This document shows, piece by piece, positions 7,760 through 15,634 of a stretch of 64,000 nucleotides of DNA. Both the position numbers and the translations under genes were made by a program. Each line of letters begins with the position of its first letter. Position 1 is the stretch's first letter. Source of the DNA: Comamonadaceae bacterium (GTDB lineage Bacteria > Pseudomonadota > Gammaproteobacteria > Burkholderiales > Burkholderiaceae_C); contig JAIXUG010000004.1 in NCBI GenBank assembly GCA_027484105.1, positions 186,001 through 250,000 of the forward strand, given 5' to 3'. Below the pieces are notes generated by a model. The model ran no database searches and was not told the DNA's origin. It worked only from the letters and a program-made list of their open reading frames with translations.

Positions 7760-9610
7760 TCATTGGGGTTGGACGATGTTCGGCAAGTCACCTGCGTGCA
7801 AAGCGGCCACCAAGTCAGCCCGGTGCGCCAGCACAGAGCGCTGGTTGATCGAGCCCTTGTCGGTGATCTCGCCTTTGTCGATGGTGGGGGGCTCACTCAA
7901 CAAGCAAAGCCGGGCAATGCGGTTGGCGCTGCCGGTGGCGGTTTGGGCCAGTTCGTTCACGATGGCCTGGAATTTCGTCAGCACCTCTGGCGTGGCCAAG
8001 ACCTCTGCCAAAGAGGCTTCGGGGGGCAAACGGCACAGACTGCGCACGGCGGGCGTTGGGAAAATCATGGCGCCCACTTCGGTGAGGTTGATGCCGGTCA
8101 GAACCGCGTCTTGGATGTAGGGCGCACCCAAGGAAATGATCTTGGCACGCAAGGGGCCCACACTCACAAAAGTGCCCGTGGCCAGTTTGAAGTCTTCGGC
8201 AATCCGTCCGTCAAATTTGAGGCCCAAATGCGGGTTGGTCTCGTCAATCCACTGGACGGAATCGCCTGTTTTGAAAAAGCCTTCTTCGTCAAACGCCTCT
8301 GCCGTTTCTTTGGGGGCTCGCCAATAGCCTGGGGTGACGTTGGGGCCACGGTAGCGCACCTCGGTTTTGCCGTCGATGTCCACCAATTTCAGCGCCATGC
8401 CCGGGGTGGGCACGCCCAAGTCGCCCGCCTTGACGTTGGGGTTGGTCACAAAAATGCCAAAGGGCCCGGATTCGGTCATGCCCAAGCCGGTGGTCATGAC
8501 GATGCGCTCGCCGACTTCGCGCTCTTGCGATTCGTACAAACTGTCCCAAATCGGTTGGGCCAGAGCCGCGCCTGCGTAAAAGAACATCTGCACCCGCGAC
8601 AGCAATGTTTTGCGCAGGGCATCGTCGGTTTTCATCGCATTGGCGATCGCATCAAAACCGGTGGGGACGTTGAAATACACCGTGGGCGCGATTTCGCGCA
8701 AGTTGCGCAGGGTTTCGTGGATCAAGGCGGGCGTGGGTTTGCCGTCGTCGATGTACAAGGTGCCGCCGTGGAACACCGTCATGCCAAAGTTGTGGTTGCC
8801 GCCAAAAGTGTGGTTCCAGGGCAGCCAATCGACCAGGACCAATTCTTGTTCGGCCAGCACGGGCATGGACTGGGCCATCTGCCTTTGGTTGGAACACCAC
8901 AGGCGTTGTGTGTTGATCACGGCTTTGGGCAGTTTGGTGGAGCCGCTGGTGAACAGGAATTTGACAATCGTGTCGGGTCCGGTGGCCGCGATTGCCGCGT
9001 CCACTTGGGCGGTGGCTGGGGTGGCACACAGACTTTCAAAGCGGGTGACCTCTCGGCCCTCTACACCGTCCTGGGCCATCACCACTTCCATGTCCGGGCT
9101 CACAGTGGCGGCAATGGCTTTGGCGTAGCGAGCGTCCGAGGCAAACACCATGCCCGGTGTGACGGTGCGCAGCACATGCTTGAGCTTGTCATAGTCCACG
9201 CTGACCAAAGAATAAGGCGGGGAGGTGGGCACAAAAGGCACACCGGCCACCATGCAGCCCAGAGCGAGCAAGGCGTGTTCCAGGCTGTTTTCGCTCAAGA
9301 TCACCACGGGCCGCTCGGCGCTCAAGCCCCGATCGATCAGGCCTTGCGCAATGTTGCGCGCGGTGCTCCAGGCCTGGGCGTATGTCAGGTGTTGCCAGTC
9401 GCCCAAAGAGCCATCGGCTTGTTTGATCCGCCGCGCCATGAAGCTGTGTGCAGGCTTGACTTGGGCCCAGTGCTGCAGGCGGTCGGTCAGGCGGTCCGGG
9501 TAGTCTTGCAAGGCTTGATCGGCCTGCACATAACGTGTCCCGGGAGGGCCATCCTGGATGGTGACGCGGGTCACGCCGAATTTCAGGGGTCGGAATTTGA
9601 TGTCGCTCAT
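7760..9610 (-). CDS. Feruloyl-CoA synthetase-like acyl-CoA ligase (ANL superfamily)
   Basis: A 616-residue AMP-forming ligase, starting at the ATG at 9610 (a TTG three codons upstream is possible). The AMP-binding P-loop TSGSTKLPK is at about residues 221-229, followed by DWLPWNHTFGGNHNFG, the adenine-pocket TTGLGMTESGP, and the hinge-region KTGDSVQWID...FDGRIAEDFKL. Length, the early FGVTRV/GTRYVQADQAL sequence and the SPPYSLVS motif match the feruloyl-CoA synthase group of Burkholderiales, longer than most acyl-CoA ligases. It would activate a hydroxycinnamate (ferulate, p-coumarate or caffeate) with ATP and CoA, the committing step of this operon. The precise acid is an inference. Confidence 0.88.
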   Translation of the reverse strand: MSDIKFRPLKFGVTRVTIQDGPPGTRYVQADQALQDYPDRLTDRLQHWAQVKPAHSFMARRIKQADGSLGDWQHLTYAQAWSTARNIAQGLIDRGLSAERPVVILSENSLEHALLALGCMVAGVPFVPTSPPYSLVSVDYDKLKHVLRTVTPGMVFASDARYAKAIAATVSPDMEVVMAQDGVEGREVTRFESLCATPATAQVDAAIAATGPDTIVKFLFTSGSTKLPKAVINTQRLWCSNQRQMAQSMPVLAEQELVLVDWLPWNHTFGGNHNFGMTVFHGGTLYIDDGKPTPALIHETLRNLREIAPTVYFNVPTGFDAIANAMKTDDALRKTLLSRVQMFFYAGAALAQPIWDSLYESQEREVGERIVMTTGLGMTESGPFGIFVTNPNVKAGDLGVPTPGMALKLVDIDGKTEVRYRGPNVTPGYWRAPKETAEAFDEEGFFKTGDSVQWIDETNPHLGLKFDGRIAEDFKLATGTFVSVGPLRAKIISLGAPYIQDAVLTGINLTEVGAMIFPTPAVRSLCRLPPEASLAEVLATPEVLTKFQAIVNELAQTATGSANRIARLCLLSEPPTIDKGEITDKGSINQRSVLAHRADLVAALHAGDLPNIVQPQ

Positions 9611-9640
9611 GGGGTTCAATGCCTCAGTGGGAGCCGATGG

Positions 9641-10447
9641 TCAGCTTTTTTGAACTTTGGCGGCTTTGCCTTCCAGGAAGGCGCGCACGCGGGCTTTGGC
9701 CTCGGGGGCGGCTTGGGCGATCGAGGCCATCAGGGCTTCGGTGAACAGCCCGTGGTCTGCCGGTTGTTCCGCAATGCGGGGCAGGGCGTGGGTGAGTGCG
9801 AAATTCGTCAGCGGGGCATTGGTGGCTATGCGCGTGGCCAACTCCATGGCTTTGGCCAAAGCGCCTCCGGTGGGGACCAAGTACTGCGACAGCCCGATGC
9901 GTTCACCGTCTTGGGCGTTGTAAACACGGCCGGTCAACATCATGTCGGTCATGCGGGCCGCACCGATCAATTTGGGGATGCGCACCGAACCGCCCCCTCC
10001 CACGAAGATGCCGCGCGTGCCTTCGGGCAAGGCAAAAAAAGTGCTCTCGTCGGCCACGCGGATGTGGCTGGCGCTGGCCAACTCCAGGCCGCCACCGACC
10101 ACCGCGCCGTGCAGCGCAGCCACCACGGGCACCGGACCTTGTTCCACCGCGTTCAGGGCGACATGCCAGCTGCGGGAATGGTGGATGCCTTCACCCGCAT
10201 CGCGCTCCTTGAGCTCCGACAAGTCAAGCCCGGCGCAAAAGTGATCGCCTTCGCCATGGATGACCGCAGCCCGGGCTTGCACAGGCAAGTTTTGAAACAC
10301 ATCACGCAGGCCTTCGATGAGGCCGTCGTTCAGGGCGTTGCGTTTGGCAGGACGGCACAAACGCACGACGGCCACGGCCCCTTGCATCTCCAGTGACACG
10401 CCATGGGCGGCCGCGCGTTCAAGGATGGGGTCTGGGGTGGGGGTCAT
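9641..10447 (-). CDS. Enoyl-CoA hydratase/isomerase (crotonase) family protein
   Basis: A 268-residue crotonase-fold protein, first gene of the operon, with a good AGGAG ribosome site before the ATG at 10447. The CoA-binding and oxyanion elements are visible: RPAKRNALND, then FCAGLDLSELKERD (first oxyanion loop) and LHGAVVGGGLELASASHIRVAD (second loop), followed by LPEGTRGIFVGGGGSVRIPKLIG. It would hydrate the enoyl-CoA formed by the ligase. A lyase activity of the hydroxycinnamoyl-CoA hydratase-lyase kind cannot be excluded, but the dehydrogenase, thiolase and thioesterase genes that follow fit a beta-oxidation route better. Confidence 0.88.
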   Translation of the reverse strand: MTPTPDPILERAAAHGVSLEMQGAVAVVRLCRPAKRNALNDGLIEGLRDVFQNLPVQARAAVIHGEGDHFCAGLDLSELKERDAGEGIHHSRSWHVALNAVEQGPVPVVAALHGAVVGGGLELASASHIRVADESTFFALPEGTRGIFVGGGGSVRIPKLIGAARMTDMMLTGRVYNAQDGERIGLSQYLVPTGGALAKAMELATRIATNAPLTNFALTHALPRIAEQPADHGLFTEALMASIAQAAPEAKARVRAFLEGKAAKVQKS

Positions 10448-10540
10448 TCACAGCTCCTGATGGGGTCTTGGCTAGCTTGCCAATAAAGTTATTCTTGATA
10501 ATCATATTGTCCCCATCTGGCGCTGAATGAATCTAAGTGA
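10448..10540 (-). promoter_or_regulatory. Promoter region of the hydroxycinnamate CoA operon with a small AT-rich dyad
   Basis: This 93-base gap in front of the enoyl-CoA hydratase is clearly more AT-rich than its surroundings and must hold the operon promoter. A short dyad TTAT-N5-ATAA is centred at 10495 (10489-10501), in the range expected for a MarR operator although its arms are only four bases. No convincing -35/-10 pair can be picked by eye. Confidence 0.35.
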
Positions 10541-11899
10541 TTACCCTGATTTGGGCGTCCAGGCGGTGAATTTCACGGCAGCCGCCGTGAAAAGGCCATA
10601 GACCACCATGGTGATGGCGATCAAGGTGTAAAAGTCCTGCGCTGTGCCACCGTGCTGGGCCAACCCAAAACCAGCACCGGCGACCAGCACCAGTCTGACC
10701 GTGCCCGCCAGCACCGGCCCGATGACTTGGCCTGCCCCCTGGGAGGCAAAGTACAAGGTCAAGCCGAGCCCAAAGAATGCAAAAGCCGGTCCGGCGGTGA
10801 CCAGGTATTGCCTTGCAAAGACCAGCACGGCCTCGTCTTGGGTGAACATGCCGGCCCACACATCGGGGGCCAGCGTGACCACCGCACCGATCAGCCCCAA
10901 ATTGCCCCCCGACACCCAGCCAGCCGTCCATGCCACGCGTCGGGCCCGGTCCACTTGGCCTGCGCCCATGGCCATGCCCACCATCGGGACCGCGGCCACG
11001 CCAATGCCAAAGGCAATCGGAATCAAAAGGAATTCAAGCCTTTGACCAATGCCGTAGCCCGCCAGAGCTTCGGTGCCTTGCTGCGCCAGCAGGCCCGTGA
11101 AAATCAAAATCGCCAGCACCGATTGCACGGGGGAGAGACATGCCATGGCGCCGACCTTCAAGATGTCGGCGAACATCGATTTTTCGAGCGCGAATGTCGC
11201 CACCTGGAGCTTCAAGCGACCCTGGCCTTGGAGCAGGTAAGCCCCCAAATAGGCCACGCCAGCGGCTGTGGCCAGCAGCTGACCCCAAGCCACACCCACC
11301 ATCCCCATGGCCGGTATGGGGCCTGCACCCAGGCCCAGCAGACCACTCAGGAGGATCTGCAAAAGAGCCGTCACCATCAGGGTGAGGGAGGGGGTCTTCA
11401 TGTTGCCCGTGCCGCGCAGGATGGAGGCCAGGGTGTTCAACAGCCAAACCAGAGCGGCCCCGGAGAAAACCACTTGGCCATAAGCCGTGGCCTCGTGCAG
11501 CACCGCATCGCGTCCACCCAGCAAGGCATACAAGGCAGGCCCCGCCCAGACAAACAGCAGGCTGTACACCAGTCCCGCCGACAGGCCAATCACCAGGGCA
11601 TGTTGCATCAATGTGTGGGCACGCCCCACATCCTTCGCACCCAGGGCTCGGCTGATCGCGGCCGACACCCCGCCGCCCATGGCGCCGGCGGACATCATTT
11701 GTGTGAGCATGGCAAATGGGAAAACCAGGGCCAAGGCGGCCAATGGGGCGGTGCCCATTTGGCCCACGTAATAAATCTCAGCCACGCCCACCAGCACCGA
11801 CATGGCCATGGCCAGCACATTGGGGGCTGCCAAGCGCAGCAAAGTGGGCAAGATGGGCGCCGTCAGCAATCGCTGCAAGTCTGTCGAGGGTGTGTTCAT
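10541..11899 (-). CDS. MATE-family multidrug/toxin efflux transporter
   Basis: An integral inner-membrane exporter of 452 residues with about twelve hydrophobic segments in two MatE repeats. The first repeat begins with LAAPNVLAMAMSVLVGVAEIYYVGQMGTAPLAALAL, typical of the family; the second begins near VGAMACLSPVQSVLAILIFTGLLAQQG. MATE proteins expel cationic drugs or metabolites using H+ or Na+. I chose the ATG at 11899; a GTG at 11917 would overlap the stop codon of the preceding small gene (GTGA) and is possible. It may protect against aromatic acids, but that is a guess. Confidence 0.9.
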   Translation of the reverse strand: MNTPSTDLQRLLTAPILPTLLRLAAPNVLAMAMSVLVGVAEIYYVGQMGTAPLAALALVFPFAMLTQMMSAGAMGGGVSAAISRALGAKDVGRAHTLMQHALVIGLSAGLVYSLLFVWAGPALYALLGGRDAVLHEATAYGQVVFSGAALVWLLNTLASILRGTGNMKTPSLTLMVTALLQILLSGLLGLGAGPIPAMGMVGVAWGQLLATAAGVAYLGAYLLQGQGRLKLQVATFALEKSMFADILKVGAMACLSPVQSVLAILIFTGLLAQQGTEALAGYGIGQRLEFLLIPIAFGIGVAAVPMVGMAMGAGQVDRARRVAWTAGWVSGGNLGLIGAVVTLAPDVWAGMFTQDEAVLVFARQYLVTAGPAFAFFGLGLTLYFASQGAGQVIGPVLAGTVRLVLVAGAGFGLAQHGGTAQDFYTLIAITMVVYGLFTAAAVKFTAWTPKSG

Positions 11900-11913
11900 G
11901 TGTGGGTCTGACC

Positions 11914-12237
11914 TCACTCATCGGCGCGCGCGCGCTGCACCCTCGGCCACTGAAGCAGCTCGGCCAAGCGGCAAACCACCCAATGGGCTTCTTCGGGGGA
12001 GACCACGGCCGGACCGGTCAGCAAACCGGCCTCGCATTGCGCCAGCACCAATTCTTCGGTGATGCCCAGCGTGAACTGCAAGTTGGCCGCTTTTTCGGTC
12101 AGCAGATTGGCCAAGTCTTCGCAGAGTTCGTAGCGCGCAGCCAGCGCGCGCAGACCCAGCGTGGGTTTGATTTTTCCGGGCGGCAGGTACAGCGCCATGA
12201 AAGAAGCAGGGATGTCAATTTGGAATTCGTCGGACAT
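11914..12237 (-). CDS. Small conserved protein of unknown function
   Basis: A 107-residue acidic soluble protein starting MSDEFQIDIPASFMALYL (ATG at 12237); a longer frame to 12327 would run into sequence without coding character. It has no signal peptide or membrane segment and contains ARYELCEDLANLLTEKA and VLAQCEAGLLTG. Similar small proteins recur in Comamonadaceae genomes, sometimes labelled as ATPases with chaperone activity, but no ATP-binding motif is visible here. Its end abuts the MATE gene, so the two are probably co-transcribed. Confidence 0.7.
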   Translation of the reverse strand: MSDEFQIDIPASFMALYLPPGKIKPTLGLRALAARYELCEDLANLLTEKAANLQFTLGITEELVLAQCEAGLLTGPAVVSPEEAHWVVCRLAELLQWPRVQRARADE

Positions 12238-12385
12238 GGCAAGGCGCAGGTGCAAGGGGTGAATTAACGCACAGACGGCCCGGCCTGGGTCTTTTTTAAT
12301 CAAAACCGGCTTGGCTTCATGGGTCAATCGGTCGTTTTCATGACCTGGCCAGGACCGGCGTTTTTTTCATTGAAAGGACATTTTC

Positions 12386-12865
12386 ATGCGACATTTTTCT
12401 ATCCATGCCTTGGCTTTTGGAGTCTTGGCGGTGTGTGCCACCCAGGTCTGGTCGCAAAACACGAGCGGCCCCAAAACGCGCGAACAAGTGCGCATCGAAC
12501 TCATGGAGGCCATTCGCACAGGCAATCTCCCGGCCAACGATGAGTCGGGTCGCATGCTCAACGAGGTCAACCCTTCTGCCTATCCACCCAAACCGGTGGA
12601 GCCTTGTAAAACACGGGAGCAGGTGCGGGCTGAACTGGCCGAAGCACGGCGCACGGGCAATATGCCCGCCAACGATGAGAGTGGTTGCATGCTCAATGAG
12701 GTCAACCCTTCAGCCTACCCGCCCAAGCCCGCGGTAGCCTGCAAAACACGTGAGCAAGTGCGGGCTGAGTTGGAAGATGCGCGCCGCACCGGCAACATCC
12801 CCGCCAGTGACGACAGCGGTTGCATGCTCAGAGACATGTACCCGGACCTGTATCCCAAAAAATGA
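12386..12865 (+). CDS. Secreted DUF4148-like protein with three 45-residue repeats
   Basis: A 159-residue protein with a signal peptide (MRHFSIHALAFGVLAVCATQVWSQ). The mature part is three near-identical units starting at residues 30, 75 and 120, each of the form KTREQVR.EL..A.RTGN.PA.D(E/D)SG.ML followed by NPSAYPPKP in the first two; the last unit ends DLYPKK. The KTREQV...EL..A...G motif is that of DUF4148, common in Burkholderiales as a single copy. A start at 12386 follows a GAAAGGA ribosome site. A cysteine precedes units two and three, and a third lies inside units two and three (SGCML). Function is unknown. Confidence 0.85.
   Translation: MRHFSIHALAFGVLAVCATQVWSQNTSGPKTREQVRIELMEAIRTGNLPANDESGRMLNEVNPSAYPPKPVEPCKTREQVRAELAEARRTGNMPANDESGCMLNEVNPSAYPPKPAVACKTREQVRAELEDARRTGNIPASDDSGCMLRDMYPDLYPKK
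12473..12865 (+). repeat. Three tandem in-frame repeats of 135 bases
   Basis: Units begin at 12473, 12608 and 12743 with a constant 135-base period; the third is cut at 120 bases plus stop. Units one and two are nearly identical at protein level apart from a few residues, and the DNA repeats are easy to align (for example AACGATGA(G/A)(T)CGGG-like blocks and ATGCTCAA(C/T)GAGGTCAACCC in both). They are a site prone to slippage or recombination. Confidence 0.85.
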
Positions 12866-12890
12866 GAGCGGGCGGGGTGGAGGCTGCGGC

Positions 12891-14270
12891 CTAGACCAGC
12901 AGCTGCCACCCCAAACCCAGGGCCGTGCAAAGGCCCAGCAGCTTGAACACGCTCAACTCTTTTTTGATCAGCAGCCAGGTGGCCAGCACCGTGAGGGCCA
13001 CAGCCGCCAAATCGGGCAGATGGTGCCAGCCGCCGGGCAGCCAGGTCTGGCGGGCGAACACGCCAGCCAGGTGCAAGATCACGCCCACCACGGCGGCCAT
13101 GATGCCTTGCAGGGGCCCTGTCAGCGCAGGCATCTGGCGCGTGGACTCGACCAGTGGACCGCCCGCCAAAATGAACACGAAGGAGGGCAAGAACGTGAAC
13201 CAGGTCGCCACGCAGGCCGCCACAAGGCCACCCAGCCAGGGGTGGCCAAAAAGTGCTTGGCTGTGCCCGCCCAGAAACCCCACAAACGCGACCACCATGA
13301 TCAAAGGCCCCGGCGTGGTTTCGCCCAAGGCCAGGCCATCCATCATTTGTGAAGCCGTGAGCCAGCCGTACTGCATGACGGCCGCCTGCGTGACAAAAGG
13401 CAGCACCGCATAAGCCCCACCAAAAGTCAACAAAGCGGCTTGGGTGAAGAAGCCACCCATCTGTGTGAGGGTGTGCCCCCAACCGAACAACAAAACGATC
13501 AGGCCCAGACCCGCCCCCCAGATGCCCAGCCCCATCAACACCGCACGCACCAGTCGCTGCTGGCTGAAGTGCGTGTGTGGGGGGGCGGGTGTGTCGTCAT
13601 CCAGCCAGGCCCGGTCATTGCCACCAGGCCCACCGGGCTTGGCAGGCTGGATGTCTTGCGGCGCTGCACCGGTCAGGGCGGTGGTGCCCGTGGGCTGGCG
13701 CAGCGACGGGCGCGACATGTAAAACCCTGTGGCAGCGGCAGCGGCAATGATCAGGGGAAATGGCAAGTCCCACAGCATGCCGAGCAATGACAGGGCGGCC
13801 AAGCACCACAACCACCTCTCCTTCAAGGTGCGCAGGGCCAATCGGTGCACTGCATGCAGAACCAGCGCCGTCACCGCTGGCTTCAGGCCCCAGAGCACCG
13901 CTTGCCCCCAGGGGTGGTTGCCCCAAGCGGTGTAGGCCCAGCTCAGCACAATCAAGAGCAGCAAAGACGGCAAAACAAACAAAGCCCCGGCCACAATGCC
14001 CCCGCGGGTGCCATGCATCAACCAACCGGTGTAAGTGGCCAATTGCTGTGCCTCCGGGCCTGGCAAGAGCATGCAGTAGTGCAAGGCGTGCAGAAAACGT
14101 TTTTCAGAAATCCAGCGCCGACGCACCACCAACTCTTCATGCATCAGGGCGATTTGGGCGGCAGGGCCGCCAAAGCTCACGCACCCCAACCACAGCCAGA
14201 ACCGGGTGGCTTGGCCCCAGCTCACCCCATGGGCGTCTGTCTGTTCCGAGGCAGGCCCGACAGAGCTCAT
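12891..14270 (-). CDS. chrA: Chromate transporter, CHR family (long, two-domain)
   Basis: A 459-residue inner-membrane protein with two CHR domains. The first has FWLWLGCVSFGGPAAQIALMHEE and LLPGPEAQQLATYTGW, both diagnostic of ChrA; the second has GGFFTQAALLTFGGAYAVLPFV and LALGETTPGPLIMVVAFVGF. It exports chromate. It starts at 14270 with an ATGA overlap with the stop codon of the preceding 126-residue protein, showing translational coupling. No chrB regulator is encoded nearby, so expression may be constitutive or governed from elsewhere. Confidence 0.93.
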   Translation of the reverse strand: MSSVGPASEQTDAHGVSWGQATRFWLWLGCVSFGGPAAQIALMHEELVVRRRWISEKRFLHALHYCMLLPGPEAQQLATYTGWLMHGTRGGIVAGALFVLPSLLLLIVLSWAYTAWGNHPWGQAVLWGLKPAVTALVLHAVHRLALRTLKERWLWCLAALSLLGMLWDLPFPLIIAAAAATGFYMSRPSLRQPTGTTALTGAAPQDIQPAKPGGPGGNDRAWLDDDTPAPPHTHFSQQRLVRAVLMGLGIWGAGLGLIVLLFGWGHTLTQMGGFFTQAALLTFGGAYAVLPFVTQAAVMQYGWLTASQMMDGLALGETTPGPLIMVVAFVGFLGGHSQALFGHPWLGGLVAACVATWFTFLPSFVFILAGGPLVESTRQMPALTGPLQGIMAAVVGVILHLAGVFARQTWLPGGWHHLPDLAAVALTVLATWLLIKKELSVFKLLGLCTALGLGWQLLV

Positions 14271-14647
14271 GCCAGATCGAACGCCTCAGAAAATGCCTGG
14301 ACAAAAGCGGGCGTGCCGCTCAAGGTCAGGCTCAAGGCCATGGATTGGTGTGCCTGCGGTTCGGGCAGCAAAGTCAAACGGTTTTCGCTGGGCACAAACC
14401 GGGGTTGAACGACTTGGGAGCGTGCGCCTTCCTGCACCAGCGTGACCTGCAGGTCAAAGTCCCAATTGGCGCCATGCTCCAAAGGCCCGGGCCCATGCTC
14501 GTCAAATTGATGTGCCCAAACCAGCACTTTGACCACTTCCTGCAGCAAGGCGGCATTGTGGGCGGGGGCCGGTTGGGCCAGCGCGTCCCAGCACACCACA
14601 CCCTCGGCATCTTCACTGCGGTCGAAATCCAGCAACTGCAAACCCAT
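14267..14647 (-). CDS. Small conserved protein coupled to chrA
   Basis: A 126-residue soluble protein, start ATG at 14647 (MGLQLLDFDRSEDAEG). No recognised domain. It reads as a small alpha/beta protein with the phrases WDALAQPAPAHNAALLQEVVKVLVWAH and GANWDFDLQV. The frame continues far upstream over the vanR promoter but that part lacks coding sense. The stop overlaps the chrA start by four bases, so it is likely a chrA-linked accessory protein. A role in chromate handling is guessed from linkage only. Confidence 0.7.
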   Translation of the reverse strand: MGLQLLDFDRSEDAEGVVCWDALAQPAPAHNAALLQEVVKVLVWAHQFDEHGPGPLEHGANWDFDLQVTLVQEGARSQVVQPRFVPSENRLTLLPEPQAHQSMALSLTLSGTPAFVQAFSEAFDLA

Positions 14648-14810
14648 GGAACGCTCCCCCTCTTTTGGGCTGATTGTCACCGACTGCAGTGCGGCTCGCC
14701 CCGGGTGTTGTCGCCCATGCAGCCCTGCCGGGTGCTGCCGATGACTCTTGGGATACATTAAGGGTGAAATTCTTCCAAAAAACCCTAAGATCAGCCTTAT
14801 GGAAGTTTTT

Positions 14811-14822
14811 TTTGTATACATT
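14811..14822. promoter_or_regulatory. VanR-type operator in front of vanR-vanA
   Basis: The sequence TTTGTATACATT holds a perfect eight-base palindrome TGTATACA at 14813-14820. FCD-type GntR regulators such as VanR bind sites of the form ATTGTATACAAT, which this matches closely. It is 39 bases before the proposed vanR start and in an AT-rich stretch suited to a promoter, so it could give autoregulation and control of the downstream vanA gene. Confidence 0.6.
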
Positions 14823-14861
14823 GATAAGACCCGCACCGTTTTCCAAGCTCGACAGATGGTC

Positions 14862-15632
14862 ATGAACGCCACCCCACTCAGGCAACTGCCCAGCCCTTTG
14901 GCCGAAGCAGGCAGCACCCAAGCCGTCAAGGCGCAGCAGCGCTTGCGCGAGTGGATCCTGGCTGGGCAATTGCCTGCCGGTTCGCGCATCACTGAACAGG
15001 CCTTGGTGGAGCGGCTGGGCATGTCACGCACGCCAATCCGTGCAGCCTTGTTGCGTCTGGGACAAGAGGGGCTGTTGTTGGCTTTGCCGCATGGCGGCTA
15101 TGCGGTGCGGACCTTTTCCGAGCGAGAGGTGGCCGATGCCATTGAGCTTCGTGGCACCCTGGAAGGTTTGGCGGCGCGCCTGGCCGCCGAGCGCGGCGTG
15201 AGCCCGAATTTGCTGCACAGCGCTGGCGCATGCCTGGACCACATTGACCTGCTTTTGCAGCCCGCCAGCTTGAACGATCAGGCCTTCTCGGACTATGTGC
15301 GCCAGAACGCCGTCTTTCACCAACTTTTGGTGGAGATGGCCGACAGCACGGTGCTGGCGCGGGAGATCGAGCGCGCTTGCAGCTGGCCCTTTGCATCCCC
15401 CTCGGGTTTTGTGGGGGTGCAGGCCAACCAAGCGGGTGTCCGAGACACTTTGGTGGTGGCTCAGCACCAACACCGCCAAGTGCTTCAGGCCATTGCCCAG
15501 CGTGAGGGGGGACGGGCCGAAGCCTTGATGCGAGAACACGCCCGCATCGCCCGCCAGCACCTGAGTCTGGCCCTTCAAAATCCACAGCCGGTGTCCACGC
15601 CCGGTGTTCAACTCATTCGCCAAAAGGGGTAA
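14862..15632 (+). CDS. vanR: GntR-family (FCD) regulator, VanR-like
   Basis: About 256 residues from the ATG at 14862 (an ATG two codons upstream at 14856 is equally possible). The N-terminal winged helix has LREWILAGQLPAGSRITEQALVERLGMSRTPIRAALLRLGQEGLL, the GntR signature; the C-terminal FCD domain has VADAIELRGTLEGLAARLAAERG and an H...H...H metal set (for example AVFHQLLVEMADS, HQHRQVL, MREHARIA). It stands directly in front of vanA, three bases apart, with a VanR-like operator upstream. VanR represses vanillate demethylase genes and is released by vanillate. Assignment rests on family plus context. Confidence 0.82.
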   Translation: MNATPLRQLPSPLAEAGSTQAVKAQQRLREWILAGQLPAGSRITEQALVERLGMSRTPIRAALLRLGQEGLLLALPHGGYAVRTFSEREVADAIELRGTLEGLAARLAAERGVSPNLLHSAGACLDHIDLLLQPASLNDQAFSDYVRQNAVFHQLLVEMADSTVLAREIERACSWPFASPSGFVGVQANQAGVRDTLVVAQHQHRQVLQAIAQREGGRAEALMREHARIARQHLSLALQNPQPVSTPGVQLIRQKG

Positions 15633-15634
15633 AC

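Noticed and set aside
7703-10396. An 897-codon plus-strand frame opposite the ligase and hydratase genes.
   Set aside because: It mirrors the minus-strand genes codon by codon, has no recognisable family and lacks coding sense. It is a shadow of the ligase and hydratase genes.
10652-11911. A 419-codon plus-strand frame opposite the MATE gene.
   Set aside because: It is Gln/His-rich without hydrophobic segments or domain, and lies exactly opposite a transporter with family motifs. It is a shadow.
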